A stretch of 64,000 nt of DNA from Gigaspora rosea (GCA_003550325.1 QKWP01000101.1:464999-528998), one strand, 5' to 3'; positions 46,895-58,710 are shown, numbered from the stretch's first letter. Numbers and translations are program-made. Notes: generated from the sequence alone by a model not told the origin.

Positions 46895-48000
46895 CATCAA
46901 CTACTTGATCAAATTTGGTGAAATTTTTTTATTTGAATTTTATAGATCCGTAGAATAAGTAAAAAAATTTTCATCAAATTTGATTAGGTGGTTGCAGAGA
47001 TATTCTTGATCAAAGTTTTGTTAACAAATTTAATTGATAATCCATTTCAGAATAAGAGAAAAATATATAACCATATATAGTAAATCGAGACGCACATGAC
47101 TATGAGATTTACTATGATCAAAAATGCCATTTCATGTAAACAATAGTTTGTTTACATTAGTTTGCAAATCATTTTATGCCAATATCTTTGCATCTACTAA
47201 ACGGATTTTAATGATATTACTATATTAGAATCAGAAAAAGATGCTCTACAAGTTTACTTAGAAATTAAAAATATATTTACTTAGTGGAAAAATGTCTTCA
47301 CTTTGTCATGAAGTGGTATTTGTGGCTTAGCAATTTTATATAGTAAATCATATAGATCTGCATGTCGCAATTTACTATGTATGGCCCACTCATTCGGAAA
47401 CGGATTATCAATTAAATGTATCTGTTATGTGATACACGATTTAAATTTTTTAAAACTTTGATCAAAGATATCTCTGCAACTACATGATCTAATTCAATGA
47501 AAATTTTTTTATTTGAATTCATGGATCCATAAAATTCAAATAAAAAATTTTTTATCAAATTTGATCAGGTGGTTGCTAAGTTACCTTCGCTCAAAATTTT
47601 AAAAAAATTTGGCACAACTTGTTTTTGATAGAAGGTTTGATTTTTTCTAAACTTGAGCAAAGGTATCTTAGTAACCACCTGATCAAATTTGATGAACATT
47701 TTTTTATTTGAATTCTATGGATCCATAGAATTCAAATAAAAAAATTTTTATCAAATTTGATCAGGTGGTTGCTAAGATACCTTCGCCCAAAGTTTTAGAA
47801 AAATTTAGCACAGCTTGTATTTTAATAGATATTTTAATTTTTTCTAAAACTTTGAGCAAAGATATCTTAGCAATTGCCTGATCAAATTCGATAAAAATTT
47901 TTTATTTGAATTCTATGAATCCATAGAATTCAAATAAAAAAATTTTCATTGAATTTGATTAAGTAGTTGCTAAGATATCTTTGCTTAAAGTTAAGATTTT
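46895..48000. repeat. Array of hairpin units around a GGATCC palindrome
   Basis: Several units of 150-190 bases recur (about 46905-47035, 47440-47600, 47610-47790, 47800-47995). Each reads CTTTGAGCAAAGGTATCT, GTAACCACCTGATCAAATT, a central ATTTGAATTCTATGGATCC palindrome, then the inverse of the first two parts. The 32-base palindrome at 47706-47737 is perfect. Unrelated AT-rich sequence (about 47040-47440) separates the first unit from the rest. Confidence 0.75.
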
Positions 48001-48560
48001 CATTTTGAATTTTATATATTCAAAAGCAGGTTTTATATTTTAAAAGCGGGTTTTACATATTTTATATATTCAAAAGGGGTTTTATATATTCAAAAGCAAA
48101 TTTATATATTTTATATATTCAAAAGTGGGGTTTAATAGCTATTATAGTTTTAAAAAATTTGTACTATATTTATTTACCCGATGCTAGATGTTATAATTTA
48201 GTTTTTAGCAAATTACTATAAAATTTATATGTAATAATCCAACTTTTAGCAAATTTACTTGATTTTAGGAGTAGCAAAAATGTCTAAATTCATGCAGATC
48301 AGTTATGACCTATATGAAAGATGTCCAGGGCCCTAATAACGATAATAATTAGCTCAATTAAATACTTCTATTTAGACTAGCTCAAACAAACAATGTAGTG
48401 TTTTTTTTTAATGCTTTACAGTATATATATTAATTTTTTTATTTCAAGATGAATCCTGATTTTTAAACCTGTTTTGGTATTTATGGTCCTGGAAACCCTC
48501 ACTCTAACGTGATCAAAAAAAAAAACTGACACTTTTGGGTTTTAATTATTGGAGTTTGCT
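48001..48560. other. Spacer with a short tandem repeat
   Basis: 48010-48130 repeats TTTTATATATTCAAAAG-type units six or so times. The rest is AT-rich with no gene. Confidence 0.5.
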
Positions 48561-48906
48561 ATTTATCACCACCAGTGATTATTACCAGTAATCAATTTGC
48601 CAATTAAAATTCAGGATTAGGTGTAATATGTAGATCAATTTTTGTATAACAAAAACAAATAATTTTTTAAAAAATTGCTAAAATTGCTTCTAACCTAAAA
48701 CTTTGTTTATAAAACTACTTTTCTTTATACAAAAAAACAAATTCTTTGCTAAATTTTACTATATATAAAGCCCTATTCTAATCTCTAATCTTTATCCTTA
48801 CCCTAATATTAAAAGATTTATTTTTATTTAATACAAACTATTTGTTTTGTTTATTTTGTTTTATGCATTGTAGATCATACCGGTAATGATCACTACAGGT
48901 AATATA
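48561..48906. mobile_element. MITE with ATTTATCACC termini, about 346 bp
   Basis: ATTTATCACCACCAGTGATT at 48561 is mirrored imperfectly by GGTAATGATCACTACAGG near 48882-48899. It is a relative of the elements at 946 and 45351. The interior has an AAATTTTACTATATATAAAG word and a degraded CTAACCC-like tract. Confidence 0.65.
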
Positions 48907-48908
48907 TA

Positions 48909-49123
48909 GGGGTCGTTTAAAGCCATGTACCCACATGACATTTTCATATAAATCAACCAAACGGAGTCACGAAATTTTGTTTATACAGATCAGCCCGAAG
49001 AAGTCAAAAAACAAAAAAAATGCAAAAACATAAAAACGGCATTCTAAACCTATCTTGGGCCATTAATAAAAAATGTTGGGAAGGTAATTTTACCTATATT
49101 GGTTCTAACCCTAACTTTAACAC
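48909..49123 (+). mobile_element. MULE-like terminus and MITE core next to the kinase relic
   Basis: The left end GGGGTCGTTTAAAGCCATGT resembles the MULE terminus at 26441 and the MITE at 30036. The interior carries the shared core (TAAACCTATCTTGGGCCATT, then AAAAAATGTTGGG near 49068) and TTCTAACCCTAACTTTAAC. The right edge is uncertain: either it ends near 49123 at TTTTAAATGATG, or the true partner end is GCTTTAGACGACCCC at 50617-50631, which would enclose the kinase fragments. Confidence 0.6.
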
Positions 49124-50165
49124 TTTTAAATGATGAATCTCAGGTTATACTTTTCCTGATAAAAATTTATCTTGACAAAGAACATGTTTTGTCGGTTGTG
49201 TTAATTTATGGTATTAGTCGACTTCGTGCACTTGATAATCAATATACTGGTATGGAGTTTTTTAATGTATGTAATATCATTATTTTCGTTACCGTTTATT
49301 TTATTTTATTAAAAATATATTATAAATACTTAAATATTTTATTATTTATTAGTTAGTAACAAATCCATTCTATGTCCTTTTACAACATGGAAAATCTGTT
49401 GAAGATGAAAATAATCAAACTAAAATATTGGCCGATATAAATTACCAAAAAATTATGATTTTCCAAGGAATCAGTCACAAACTAAAAAGTATTATTATAA
49501 AATACTATTTTTTTTTAAAAAATGTATTGTATAAATAGGCTTAAAACTTTTTTTTTATAACATTAGCACCATTAACTTTAATGCTCTCATCACTCGATGA
49601 TGTAATTAATGCATGTACTCAAGAACCGTTACTAATGTCATATCTTCATATTATATATCGAAATGCTCATCGAGTACTTAAATTAATTAATGCTTTATTG
49701 CAAGTATAAGTATATCTCAATTATTAATACATATTCATTTTTATTAATCTGTAATAATACTCATTATCTGTTATAATAGTTTTCAAATATAGAAACTAAT
49801 CAACTAAAAGCACATTATTGTGAAACAAATATAGCTGAATTTACTCATGAATTGGCCTCAAATTTTAAAAGTATGGCCAAAACATTAGGCTTGAATTATA
49901 ATATTGATATTCCAAATCCAGATGAGTTTGATCTTGCTTTGGGTAGTAAAATTTATTTGGATCATGATTTATATAAAACTATTGTATTTAATCTTTGTAA
50001 GTATTTTTTTTTATAAAATAATGTTACGTATAAAGTTTTATAAATTCACTTAAATATTTTATTGCTCATTACTGTGTTATAAGGTTCAATCATTCAAGCA
50101 TACTTGGAATGGACAAATAACCATTCGCTTATATCTTGATTATATGAACAAGAAAAAAGATGGTA
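49124..50165 (+). pseudogene. Hybrid histidine kinase fragment, HisKA region, truncated
   Basis: Histidine kinases autophosphorylate on a His and pass phosphate to a receiver domain. Plausible exons: 49124-49266 (LDKEHVLSVVLIYGISRLRA), 49353-49488 (NPFYVLLQHGKSVEDE... FQGISHKLK), 49567-49703 (TPLTLMLSSLDDVINAC...), 49780-49996 (FSNIETNQLKAHYCETNIAE... KIYLDHDLYKTIVFNL) and 50084-50165 (KHTWNGQITIRLYLDYMNKK). The phospho-acceptor motif is SHKLKTP, where the family consensus has Glu after His. The start of the gene is missing, and the ATPase domain stops after KKKDG at the junction with an inverted segment. It is therefore not functional as it stands. Confidence 0.8.
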
Positions 50166-50167
50166 GT

Positions 50168-50590
50168 ATTATTAACCTGTATCGGACGCTTCAAGGACAA
50201 TCAAAACTTTATATTTTTTTCTATTGTTTTCTGATATTTCATCAGCATCAATGTTCATATTATCGAGTTCCTTATTATTACTTGAATATTGAGTTTCAGA
50301 TCTATTATCTTTCATCCATCGAGAACTTTCTTCTAGATAAAGTTGTTGATTAGTATATAATTCCTGATCATGATTTATTTGATTTTCTATTTTATTAGAA
50401 CGTATTTGATCTATTGATAAGTGATCACATCCTATTGAAAACCAACATTTAAATGTCGTTCCTTGATTTACTACAGAAGTAACAGTGATATCTCCACCGT
50501 GGAGTGTAATAAATTCTTTGACTAGAGCAAGCCCTATCCCAGTACCTTCATGACTACGTGCTCCTTGAGATTCTACTTGATAAAAACACT
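50168..50590 (-). pseudogene. Hybrid histidine kinase fragment, ATPase G2 box and receiver start, inverted
   Basis: Read on the minus strand from 50590: after an acceptor-like TTTCAG come CFYQVESQGARSHEGTGIGL, ALVKEFITLHGGDITVTS and GTTFKCWFSIGCDHL, the G2 box and end of a GHKL ATPase domain. A linker rich in N, D, S and E follows, then KKYKVLIV, the start expected of a receiver domain. There it runs directly into VLEASDTG and two stops (50168-50191); that motif belongs upstream, in the G1 box of the same ATPase. Domain order and strand are therefore scrambled relative to the plus-strand fragment. Confidence 0.75.
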
Positions 50591-50639
50591 GAAATATATT
50601 TTAACATTTTTGCTCCGCTTTAGACGACCCCTTGCCAAA

Positions 50640-50875
50640 ATCGTTGCGTTACCCATCATTAACCCGGGTTCAACCCGAGTTGGGTTGGATCGGGTCAAAC
50701 ACGGGTCGGGTTTGACATGAGGCGGGTCAGACCCGGGTCGGGTTTGGCATAAAGCGGGTCAGACCCGGGTCGGGTTTGACATGAGGCGGGTCTGACCCGG
50801 GTCGGGTTTTGACCCAAGTGGGTCTGACCCGGGTCAGGCCCAAATCTGACCCAATCCGACCCATTAAGACCTTAG
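50640..50875. repeat. GC-rich tandem array of ACCCGGGTCGGGTTTGAC units
   Basis: Four units of about 33-35 bases built on GGGTCAGACCCGGGTCGGGT with a TTGACATGAGGC spacer, bordered by more CCCGGGTT / GACCCAA words. It stands out by composition. Similar words occur near the ends of the hAT-like element at 45034-46890, suggesting this is a subterminal region of another copy. Confidence 0.75.
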
Positions 50876-53847
50876 TTCTGTAAGTCCTTCGGTAGCTCTT
50901 CTTTGTCGTTTTTTGGTGTGTAGGTCTTTTTCTCTTTGTTAGTGGGTTCTGTAAAACTTCGGCGGTTCTTCTTCATTTTTTGGCTGGTTTTCCTGTTATT
51001 TTTTTGTGTTTATGATTATTGTTTTTATCCCATTTTCATCTCATTTTCATCTTCGTTTTTATCTCATCTTCATTCCATTTTTTTTATGTTTTTTCCCGTT
51101 TTCGGTTTGTTTTCTTTTGAGTTTTCTTCTTCTTCTTGCTCTCGTTCCGTTTTCGTCATATTTGTACTCTACTATAAAAAAAATAAATTAAATTTAAAAA
51201 AAATAAAATTAAATTAATACAGTAATAAAAATATCTGTTTCTTCCCGTTTTTCATCCCATTTTTTGTTCTGTTTTCATCTTGTTTTCTACTTTCTTTCGT
51301 TCCATTGTCTTCATATTTGTACTTAGCTAAAAAAAAAAAAAATTAAATTAATTAATTAATAAATTAAAAAAAAACTTAAAAAAAAAAAAAAAGAATACAC
51401 GTAATCAACTTTGATTGGTCGATCACAGGGTCACCATAGTGATATGTCTCAATAAAATAAAACCCAATTAAAAAATATTAGAAGTTGATTTTATCTATCT
51501 ATAATATTTTTTGCCCAATATAGGACCCCAGATATCTCTTATATAGATCATATTTGGATTTTGCCAATTTTGACACAATTTGTTAAAAACTATAAGCCTA
51601 TATTTTTTTAAAATAACTTTTGATCCCGTAATTAAAATTGAATGCCTTTTTTTTATTAGATGCGCCTCACTGAGAACTTCATTTTAAAAAAATTCATTCA
51701 AATTAGACCACTAGATGCCAAAATAATTGCCAAAAACTGTTTTTTTGCTTCTTAAATTTCAGGAGTTTTTACTGAAAACTTAAAATATGATCTCTATACT
51801 AGCTGCCTGAGGTTCTCCCAATATAATATAATTTTAACTCTAATTAAAACCATATAATTAGGCATGGTTTTGGATTAGAAAAGTATAAACTAAATATCCT
51901 TAATTAAAGATACCTATAATTCTCTTTTTACTATAGTTTTGTAAAATAATATACAATAGGTATAATTTCAATTTTTGATCCAAATTAAATTTAATTTGGA
52001 ATATTATTCAAATAATATTTATAAGCATTATCATATAAAAATATAATAATTAAGGGATAGTCCACCTCTAAAGAATAAAAAATTGCAGATCTTATAATAA
52101 ACAAAAATAGAAATTCGTATAGTTTTTATAGTACAGAAATTTAGCTTGATTGCATATAAAAGTTTTTTTTTTAATTGTTAAAGTGAAGTCATGCCTCTGG
52201 TCTTTATTGGATGTACATTGATCATTACACATTACTGCTTACAATCTTTATACTATCTATATACTAAGTACTATCAGAGCCTACTATATTCTATTTATAT
52301 AGCTAGCCTGGTTTTGTACGTCCCTTTTCCAGCCACTAATTAGTATTCACATGTCTGCTACTTTACCCACATTTCCTAATATTGTTACTTTCAATTTGGT
52401 GTATGTGATTCCAGATAGGCACTTTATACTTTCAAATTGGTATACCCAAAGTTCCTTACTAGTGTACTTCTTAAAGTTGGTATCTAAAGCCATACAGCTG
52501 CCTCTACTGCATTGGGTAAGTATCTTAAGCCTGTATGCTGCTGCAACTAGTCGATTTTCTTGCAACTTCAGGTACCAGAATTTAGCATTCTGAATTCAGA
52601 AATATGTGAACAACTGTACTCACTGTTATAGTGATGAGGTATTCAAACATGTATTAAAGTATTAAAAGATTGTAGTAAGTTAAATAAAAAGAGTGTAGAT
52701 TTTTTGTTTTCATTAATTTTGTTTATTAAGTTGGAGGGTTGTAGTTGTAATGTTTTCTGCTTCTTTTTATTATTAGTAGGCTCAAATATCATTGTAGTTA
52801 TACAAGTCCCAAGCCGATTTGTTTTTGTCAAGTAGTACAATATATATTAGCAGGTTAGTAAATTTAAAATAATCTTTAAAAATTTTACTAATTTAGTTAG
52901 TTGTTTGTATTTCCAAATTGGAATAATAATATTTTTTTTAAATCTGAATAATAGTTGTTTATTAGTTCTTGTAATGCTTCTAGCATCTGTCGGAGTATTT
53001 GTTTTTGCTCATTTGGTATTTTTTTTTCTTTGTCTTTTATGTTTATTTACTGCTTAAATAAATTAACAAAGTAGTAGTACTGTCGTAGTTGCCTTGCTGT
53101 TTGTACTAGATCATACAAATTTGTGATCAATATCTATAGCTCTATTTTTTTAATTTTCTTATATCCCAGAATAGACTGGGCTTATCAATGTAATTGATTT
53201 TAGTATATTTGAACAGGAGCACTATAAGAATATAAATTTACCTGTGATTGCATTAATAAAGTCTTGAATAGTTTTTTTTGTTTTTATTGGGAAAGAGAAA
53301 TTTGTTGTGCAGTTGCAACTTTCTGGTTTTACCAGTAATTTCTCTTTGCTCTTTAGGTAGTCATTTGGGATTTTTTTGAACAAGTAATATTTTTTAAGCA
53401 ACTGTATATAATTTTTGAAATTTTCTGGCCCTCTTGAACAAAAAGAAAAAGGTGACTATATCTTTGTCTAATAATTGTAGTATTAGTAACAGTAGTAATT
53501 TGGGTTTTGGAAGGTTGAAGTAGCTTTCAGGAAGATTTTTGAAGGTATAATGCTCTTAATTTTACATAATAGTTTCTTAGAAACTTAAATTATCTGTTTA
53601 AGTAATTAAAAACTGATTTTGAAATTCTTCTATTAGATCATAGAAATTATCTGCTAATTGTATTAGTTGTCTTTCAAAACAGGCCCCTAGCAGTTGGTCA
53701 AATGTAAAGATTTGTTATAGTGCAATAACTATCTTATGGGTATTGGTTTAGTCTTCTATAAATAAATTGAATAGTAAGTTTTTTAAAATTTCTTCAGTGA
53801 TCTGCTAAAGACCATGTCATTAATCATCTAAGAGCAGTGTCATTAAT
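50876..53847. other. Low-complexity and AT-rich spacer, no gene supported
   Basis: 50930-51330 is T-rich with repeated CATTTTCATC / TTCCGTTTTC words; frames here translate to F- and S-rich strings. 52347-52593 is open on both strands for 70-80 residues but shows no domain and no codon pattern that favours one strand. The rest is AT-rich. Confidence 0.45.
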
Positions 53848-54119
53848 CACCTGATTATTTTTTATTAGAGGCCTACTTCCCCTCCCTCTTTTTTAATATA
53901 TATATAGTCAGGTTCTTATATATAATTTCAACTTTTTTTACCCTCTCTCTTCCCTAAAAAACCACCTGATTTTTGTTACTCCTCTAATTATTTTTTATTA
54001 GAGGCCTACACTTTTTCCTCTTCTTTAATATATAAATAGTCAGGTTTCTTATATATAATTTTACTTTTTTTTACACCTTCCTTTTTTAAAAAATCATCAG
54101 ATTTTTGTCACTCCTCTAA
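53848..54119 (+). repeat. Dispersed repeat, two tandem copies (about 135 bp each)
   Basis: 53848-53986 and 53987-54119 are direct copies: ATTATTTTTTATTAGAGGCC, a pyrimidine-rich tract, TATATAATTT, then ATTTTTGTNACTCCTCTAA. Further copies are at 58711-58842 (plus) and 62789-62932 (minus). Confidence 0.75.
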
Positions 54120-54539
54120 GGGTCTTCAGTTAGTTGTTTTAAACTTTTATCTTGTACTTGTCTTACTATCTTCTTCACAGTTTTAAAAAGGATTTTTATA
54201 GTGATTTTGGTGAAGTGCATTAAGTGAAAAATTATTAACATTACTTTATGTACATTTATCTTTAGTATCTCAGAGTTCGTAAAAAATCTATAACTAGTTT
54301 TCTCTTCAAGTTCAAAAAATCTGATCTTTATTGTTTTACTAGTTATCATATTGGTATTTCATATAATTTTTTTTAGCAATCAATTACCTTATTAACTAAT
54401 GAGATAAATACTTTTTGATAATGTGGCTGCATTGCTATTTGTCTAGTAAAAGACATGAAGAATGCTTTGTTCATTAATTAAATTTAAGTTTAATTGCTTC
54501 TAGAATTGAGTATATAGTATTGTTTTTTGGATTTTATGC
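54120..54539. other. AT-rich spacer
   Basis: No gene seen; the 77-residue minus-strand frame at 54116-54349 has no recognised motif. Confidence 0.4.
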
Positions 54540-54765
54540 CTAATTAATTCTGTTAGAACTAGAGCTTCAAAGTCCAGTTCAGGTCCGGCTGGGTCTAGCT
54601 GGACCTGGACTTAAACCATAAATTTTGAAAAATTCAAACCCAAACTTGGACCTGAATCTAAAGTATCAAACTCGAACTGAACTCAAACATGATTTTAGGT
54701 TCGGTCTGAGTTCAGTTTGAAGTTCACAAACCTGTCTAGGTCCGGAATTAATACTCTAATTCTAA
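54540..54765. repeat. Array of GGTCC / GGACC and AGTTC words
   Basis: Words such as CAGTTCAGGTCC, GGACCTGGACTT and AACTCAAACATG recur in both orientations, as at 59660-59865. Probably subterminal regions of a transposon family, but no flanking duplication was found. An A-rich tract follows to about 54890. Confidence 0.5.
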
Positions 54766-55529
54766 AAAAAAACAAAAAAAAAAAAAAAAAAAGTAAAATT
54801 TCAAAAAAAGTGGACTTAAAAAAAAGAAAAAACCAAATTAAAAAAAATTGGATAAAGAAAAAAAGAAAAAAAAAACTTAAAAAACCCCCAATAATGATTT
54901 TAATTTGTATCCAAATAATATTCCAAATCTAATAAATCAAATTCAATTATTGATTACATTTATCAATACCTATTTTATATTTGATTTGAAATATTTACAT
55001 AATATTTAGCAAACAATTCAGTTTTATAGTTAGTAAAACTGTTTCATATGTATATATATTACAATTAAATCATATTAATTGAATATAATCATTTGTAAAA
55101 TCTTATATTAATTGAAATATTCATTACAATATATACATATACTTTCATATACTTTCTTGCATATAAGAATAAATACCACTATCAATATTATATACTCAAT
55201 TAAAGAGACTTAATCATTTTAAATAAACAAATGGAAATTCAAATTCCTACCTACAAGGTTCTCTTTCATAAAAGATAAGAGTTATTGGAGAGATTAATTT
55301 ATTTATACTTACATTATACATGCATATCACAAAAATTTCACGAATAGAATATTACATGATACACATGTAGCAAAAAAAAAAATTCAAACCTGTAATAACA
55401 TTGAGCCCAACAAACTATCACCTATAATTAATACAATGTGCAAACCAACATATTCAAATATTTGATATATATTAATCACAAGTTTTGTACACTATATATG
55501 CATATATATATAACATTTTTGAATAACAT
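54766..55529. other. AT-rich spacer
   Basis: Includes a long A-rich stretch (54770-54890) whose 71-residue frame is lysine-rich low complexity. No gene seen. Confidence 0.45.
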
Positions 55530-56217
55530 TGTTACACTATTAAAATTTTTATGCACCCGAATCTCTCTTATGATCATCACCTTTGTTATTCTATCCCTGC
55601 ACCATCACGATCTGATCGATCATCCGTAACCCTTAAACTGTCCCACGATGATGATTGTTCATCCCTTTCTAAATTATGCCACTTATACCTACCCTGCATT
55701 ATTGTCTTATGTGATAGTTGTATTAATACATACCCCGGATCCCCAATATCTCAAACACACATGCTAATGATATTAAGTGTCCCACGCCCAATTAAAAAGT
55801 ATAGTCTACGCGTTCTTCGAATTGCTCATATTAATAGCAGGCTTTCATATATTATAGCAAATCTTCTAGCCTGAAGGAGTGATACTATGGGAATGTTGAA
55901 TGGTTATACTTCGGCTTTAAGACTTGAATAGAGTAAAGTCGCGAAGGGAAAGTTTCATTGGTATTAAGGAATTAAAGATTAGTAATATTAGAAGAAAGTT
56001 AACCCGATGAATATCTCAGGAAGGAGGAAATTCTAGGTAGTCAACATGTATAAAAGACCAATATATCTGCCTTGCATGTATTTCAGACTTCGTTCTCATT
56101 TTATGAATAAAGATCAATATATTGACTCTATCTATTGTTCTCATATGATGTCCACTTCATTTACTATCCCAATAGCTCTTACCGGCGGGTCTGATATCTC
56201 TCAACCGGATAGTAACA
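55530..56217 (+). repeat. 5' LTR
   Basis: Begins TGTTACAC and ends GTAACA, the short inverted ends typical of LTRs. Contains a TATA box TATAAAAG (56049-56056) and a polyadenylation signal AATAAA (56106-56111), in the order expected of U3-R-U5. Confidence 0.85.
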
Positions 56218-56773
56218 TATGGTGCCGATTGTGTGGAATTTTATATTGCACTTCAGATTTCGTCAATTTTTAACGTTTATGAACAATTTTGAGCAACATT
56301 TTTAAAATTTCGAAACCATGACCTCCATCATTATTCTTTGGAAGAACAATGCACTTCAGATCTTTGCTGTTTAAATATTTTTTTAACACCAGAGTTATTT
56401 TTTTATGTTTTTGTTATATACAAAATGGACCGAATTGATCTCTTTGATTTTGATTTTTGGCTGCACTGTTGGTGGGAAATGTTTCATGTCTGGTTCCATG
56501 ACCGACCCTCCTGAACTATCTTGACCTCCACGTACACACTTTTGAGTAATTTTAAAAACCATAAATTTTCTGCCCATATAAGCATAACTATGAAAAATTT
56601 TCTGTTCCTTCTCTTTCATTCACAAGACCACAAGCCAAATCGTATTATCTGTTTTCTCCCTTAAAAAGTTCTCCAAAAAGTTCTTGTAAAAAAAAAGTTC
56701 GATAGATTTTATAACTATGACTCCTATGAAGCAAAAGAGTCAGAAGGAAAAATTATTGAAAATGACCTATTGG

Positions 56774-56903
56774 AAAAAAAAAAAATTTTTTTTTAAGAAC
56801 TTAACTTCGGAGCTGTAGCCAGTCCAGCAGATTGGACGAAAAAAAAAAAAAAAATTTTTTTTTAAGAACTTAACTTCGGAGCTGTAGCCAGTCCAGCAGA
56901 TTG
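56774..56903 (+). repeat. 65-bp direct duplication inside the LTR element
   Basis: Copies at 56774-56835 and 56839-56903 each run from an A/T homopolymer through AAGAACTTAACTTCGGAGCT to GTAGCCAGTCCAGCAGATTG. The 63-residue minus frame across them simply repeats the same peptide. Confidence 0.8.
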
Positions 56904-57712
56904 AGCTCAGTGGTTCCCTGACGAAAAAAAAAAATAATAATTTTTTTAAACACACCAAGACCTTTTACAACCTGACCATGAACACAAATTCCATTACATC
57001 TTACAACATGTTCATCCTTTCAATTTTGATTTTTTTTTTGATGATGCCGATGTACAACCTTATCCACTACCTTCAAATCATGACGAATATATATGCTGAC
57101 CAAAGACGAATAATCTGAAATTTAAAATTTTTTTTATTTTTTTGTTAAAGTTTGTTTGTTGAATTCGAGGGACTATAAGTCAAGAAAATAGCCTAGTACT
57201 GGCTAGAATAAGTACTGTGCATGAGAAGGATCAATGATAGGAACAATATTTTTTTTTTGTTAGAATTTTTAATTTTTTTTTGTCTTTGTTAATCGGAATT
57301 ATAAATTATTTTAATCGAAGCTGGGAAGATTCAATCGCATACCCTTCGAGTACTAGGGCGAGGAGAATTCAACTGCATACTTCCTAGTATAGTTAGATTG
57401 TCAGATAAATTTCATTGGCTCTTGAGGTTTTAAAATCTCTTTGGGAGACCTAGAAGAAATTTTTTTGATGCTCCATGTTCATCTTTTTCGACTTCAATTC
57501 CATTTTGATGACGAGTTGATGCATGACCTCTCCTCTACTTTAGTAGATGAATGTTGGAGACAGTGACAAATTTCGTTCTTATATTTTCGAGGATTCTGTT
57601 GAGAATTTTATTGATTAATACATTGAGTTAGTAGGTATTTTAAAACTGAAGGAAACCTCTTTATTTATTTTTAATCTTTCTCGTAGGAGCTCGAAAATAA
57701 AGGAAAGGAGTA

Positions 57713-58399
57713 TATTACACTATTAAAAATTTTATGCGCTCGAATCTCCCTTATGGTCATCACCCCTGTTACTCTATCCCTGCACCATCACCATCTGATC
57801 GATTATCTGTAACCCTTAAACTGTTCCACGATAATGATTGTTCATCCCTTTCTAAATTATGATACCTATACCTACCCTGCATTATTGCTTTATTTGGTAG
57901 TTGTATTAATACATACCCGGATTCCCAATATCTCAAACACACCCGCTGATAATATTAAGTGTCCCACACCCAATTAAGAAGTATAGTCTATATGTCCTTC
58001 GAATTGCTCATATTAATAGCAGGCTTTCATATATTATTGCAAATCTTCTAGCCTAAAGGAGTGATACTACGGGAATGTTGAATGGTTATACTTCGGCTAT
58101 AAAACTTGAATTGGGTAGAGTCACGAAGGGAAGTTTCATTGGTGTTAAGGGAATTAAAGATTAGTAATATCAGAAGGAAGTTAATCTGATGAATGTCTCA
58201 GGAAGGAGAGAATTCTAGGTAGTCAACATGTATAAAAGACCAATGTATATGCCTTGTATGTATTTCAGACTTCGTTCTCATTTTATGAATAAAGATCAAT
58301 ATATTGACCCTATCTAATGTTCTCATATGATGTCTACTTCGTTTACTATCCTGATAGCTCTTACCGGCAGGTCTGATATCTCCTAACTAGATAGTAACA
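57713..58399 (+). repeat. 3' LTR
   Basis: Begins TATTACAC (the TGTTACAC end with one change) and ends GTAACA. TATAAAAG is at 58231-58238 and AATAAA at 58288-58293, matching the 5' LTR. Confidence 0.85.
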
Positions 58400-58710
58400 A
58401 CGTTTAAAGAAAAATGACACAACTATTTCATTATAATAACATACCTAATACAATTACTCCATATGTTATTAAAAAATTAACTTCTTTTCAATAACAGATA
58501 AATGAAAATTATAACGCTTACCAAAAGGATTCCAAGAAAATAAGTATAAGCAACATAGATAAAGTCAATTCCAACCATCTCTATACATATTTTATATTTT
58601 ACAAGAAATGTGGATCATAATGGTATTAATCCTTATACCAATTACTTTAAGCATTTAACTTTTTTTTAATACATCACTAATAGTCATTGATGGTCTAAGG
58701 GCCGTATCAT
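58400..58710. other. Spacer after the LTR element
   Basis: AT-rich, nothing recognised. Confidence 0.4.

Larger units (their letters stand above)
55530..58399. mobile_element. Non-autonomous LTR retrotransposon, 2870 bp
   Basis: Two LTRs of 688 and 687 bases (55530-56217 and 57713-58399) in direct orientation enclose about 1.5 kb. A primer-binding-site candidate TGGTGCCGATTGTG starts at 56220, two bases after the 5' LTR, and a polypurine tract AAAATAAAGGAAAGGAG (57694-57710) directly precedes the 3' LTR. The interior has no reverse transcriptase, integrase or gag frame, so it would depend on another element. Flanking pentamers (AACAT and ACGTT) do not match, and the LTRs differ at many sites, suggesting an old insertion. 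Plus-strand transcription is implied by the order of PBS and PPT. Confidence 0.85.

Noticed and set aside
52347..52593. Overlapping frames on both strands
   Set aside because: No domain, splice context or codon pattern favours either; kept only as unassigned spacer.
54717..54932. Lysine-rich 71-residue frame
   Set aside because: Direct translation of an A-rich tract.
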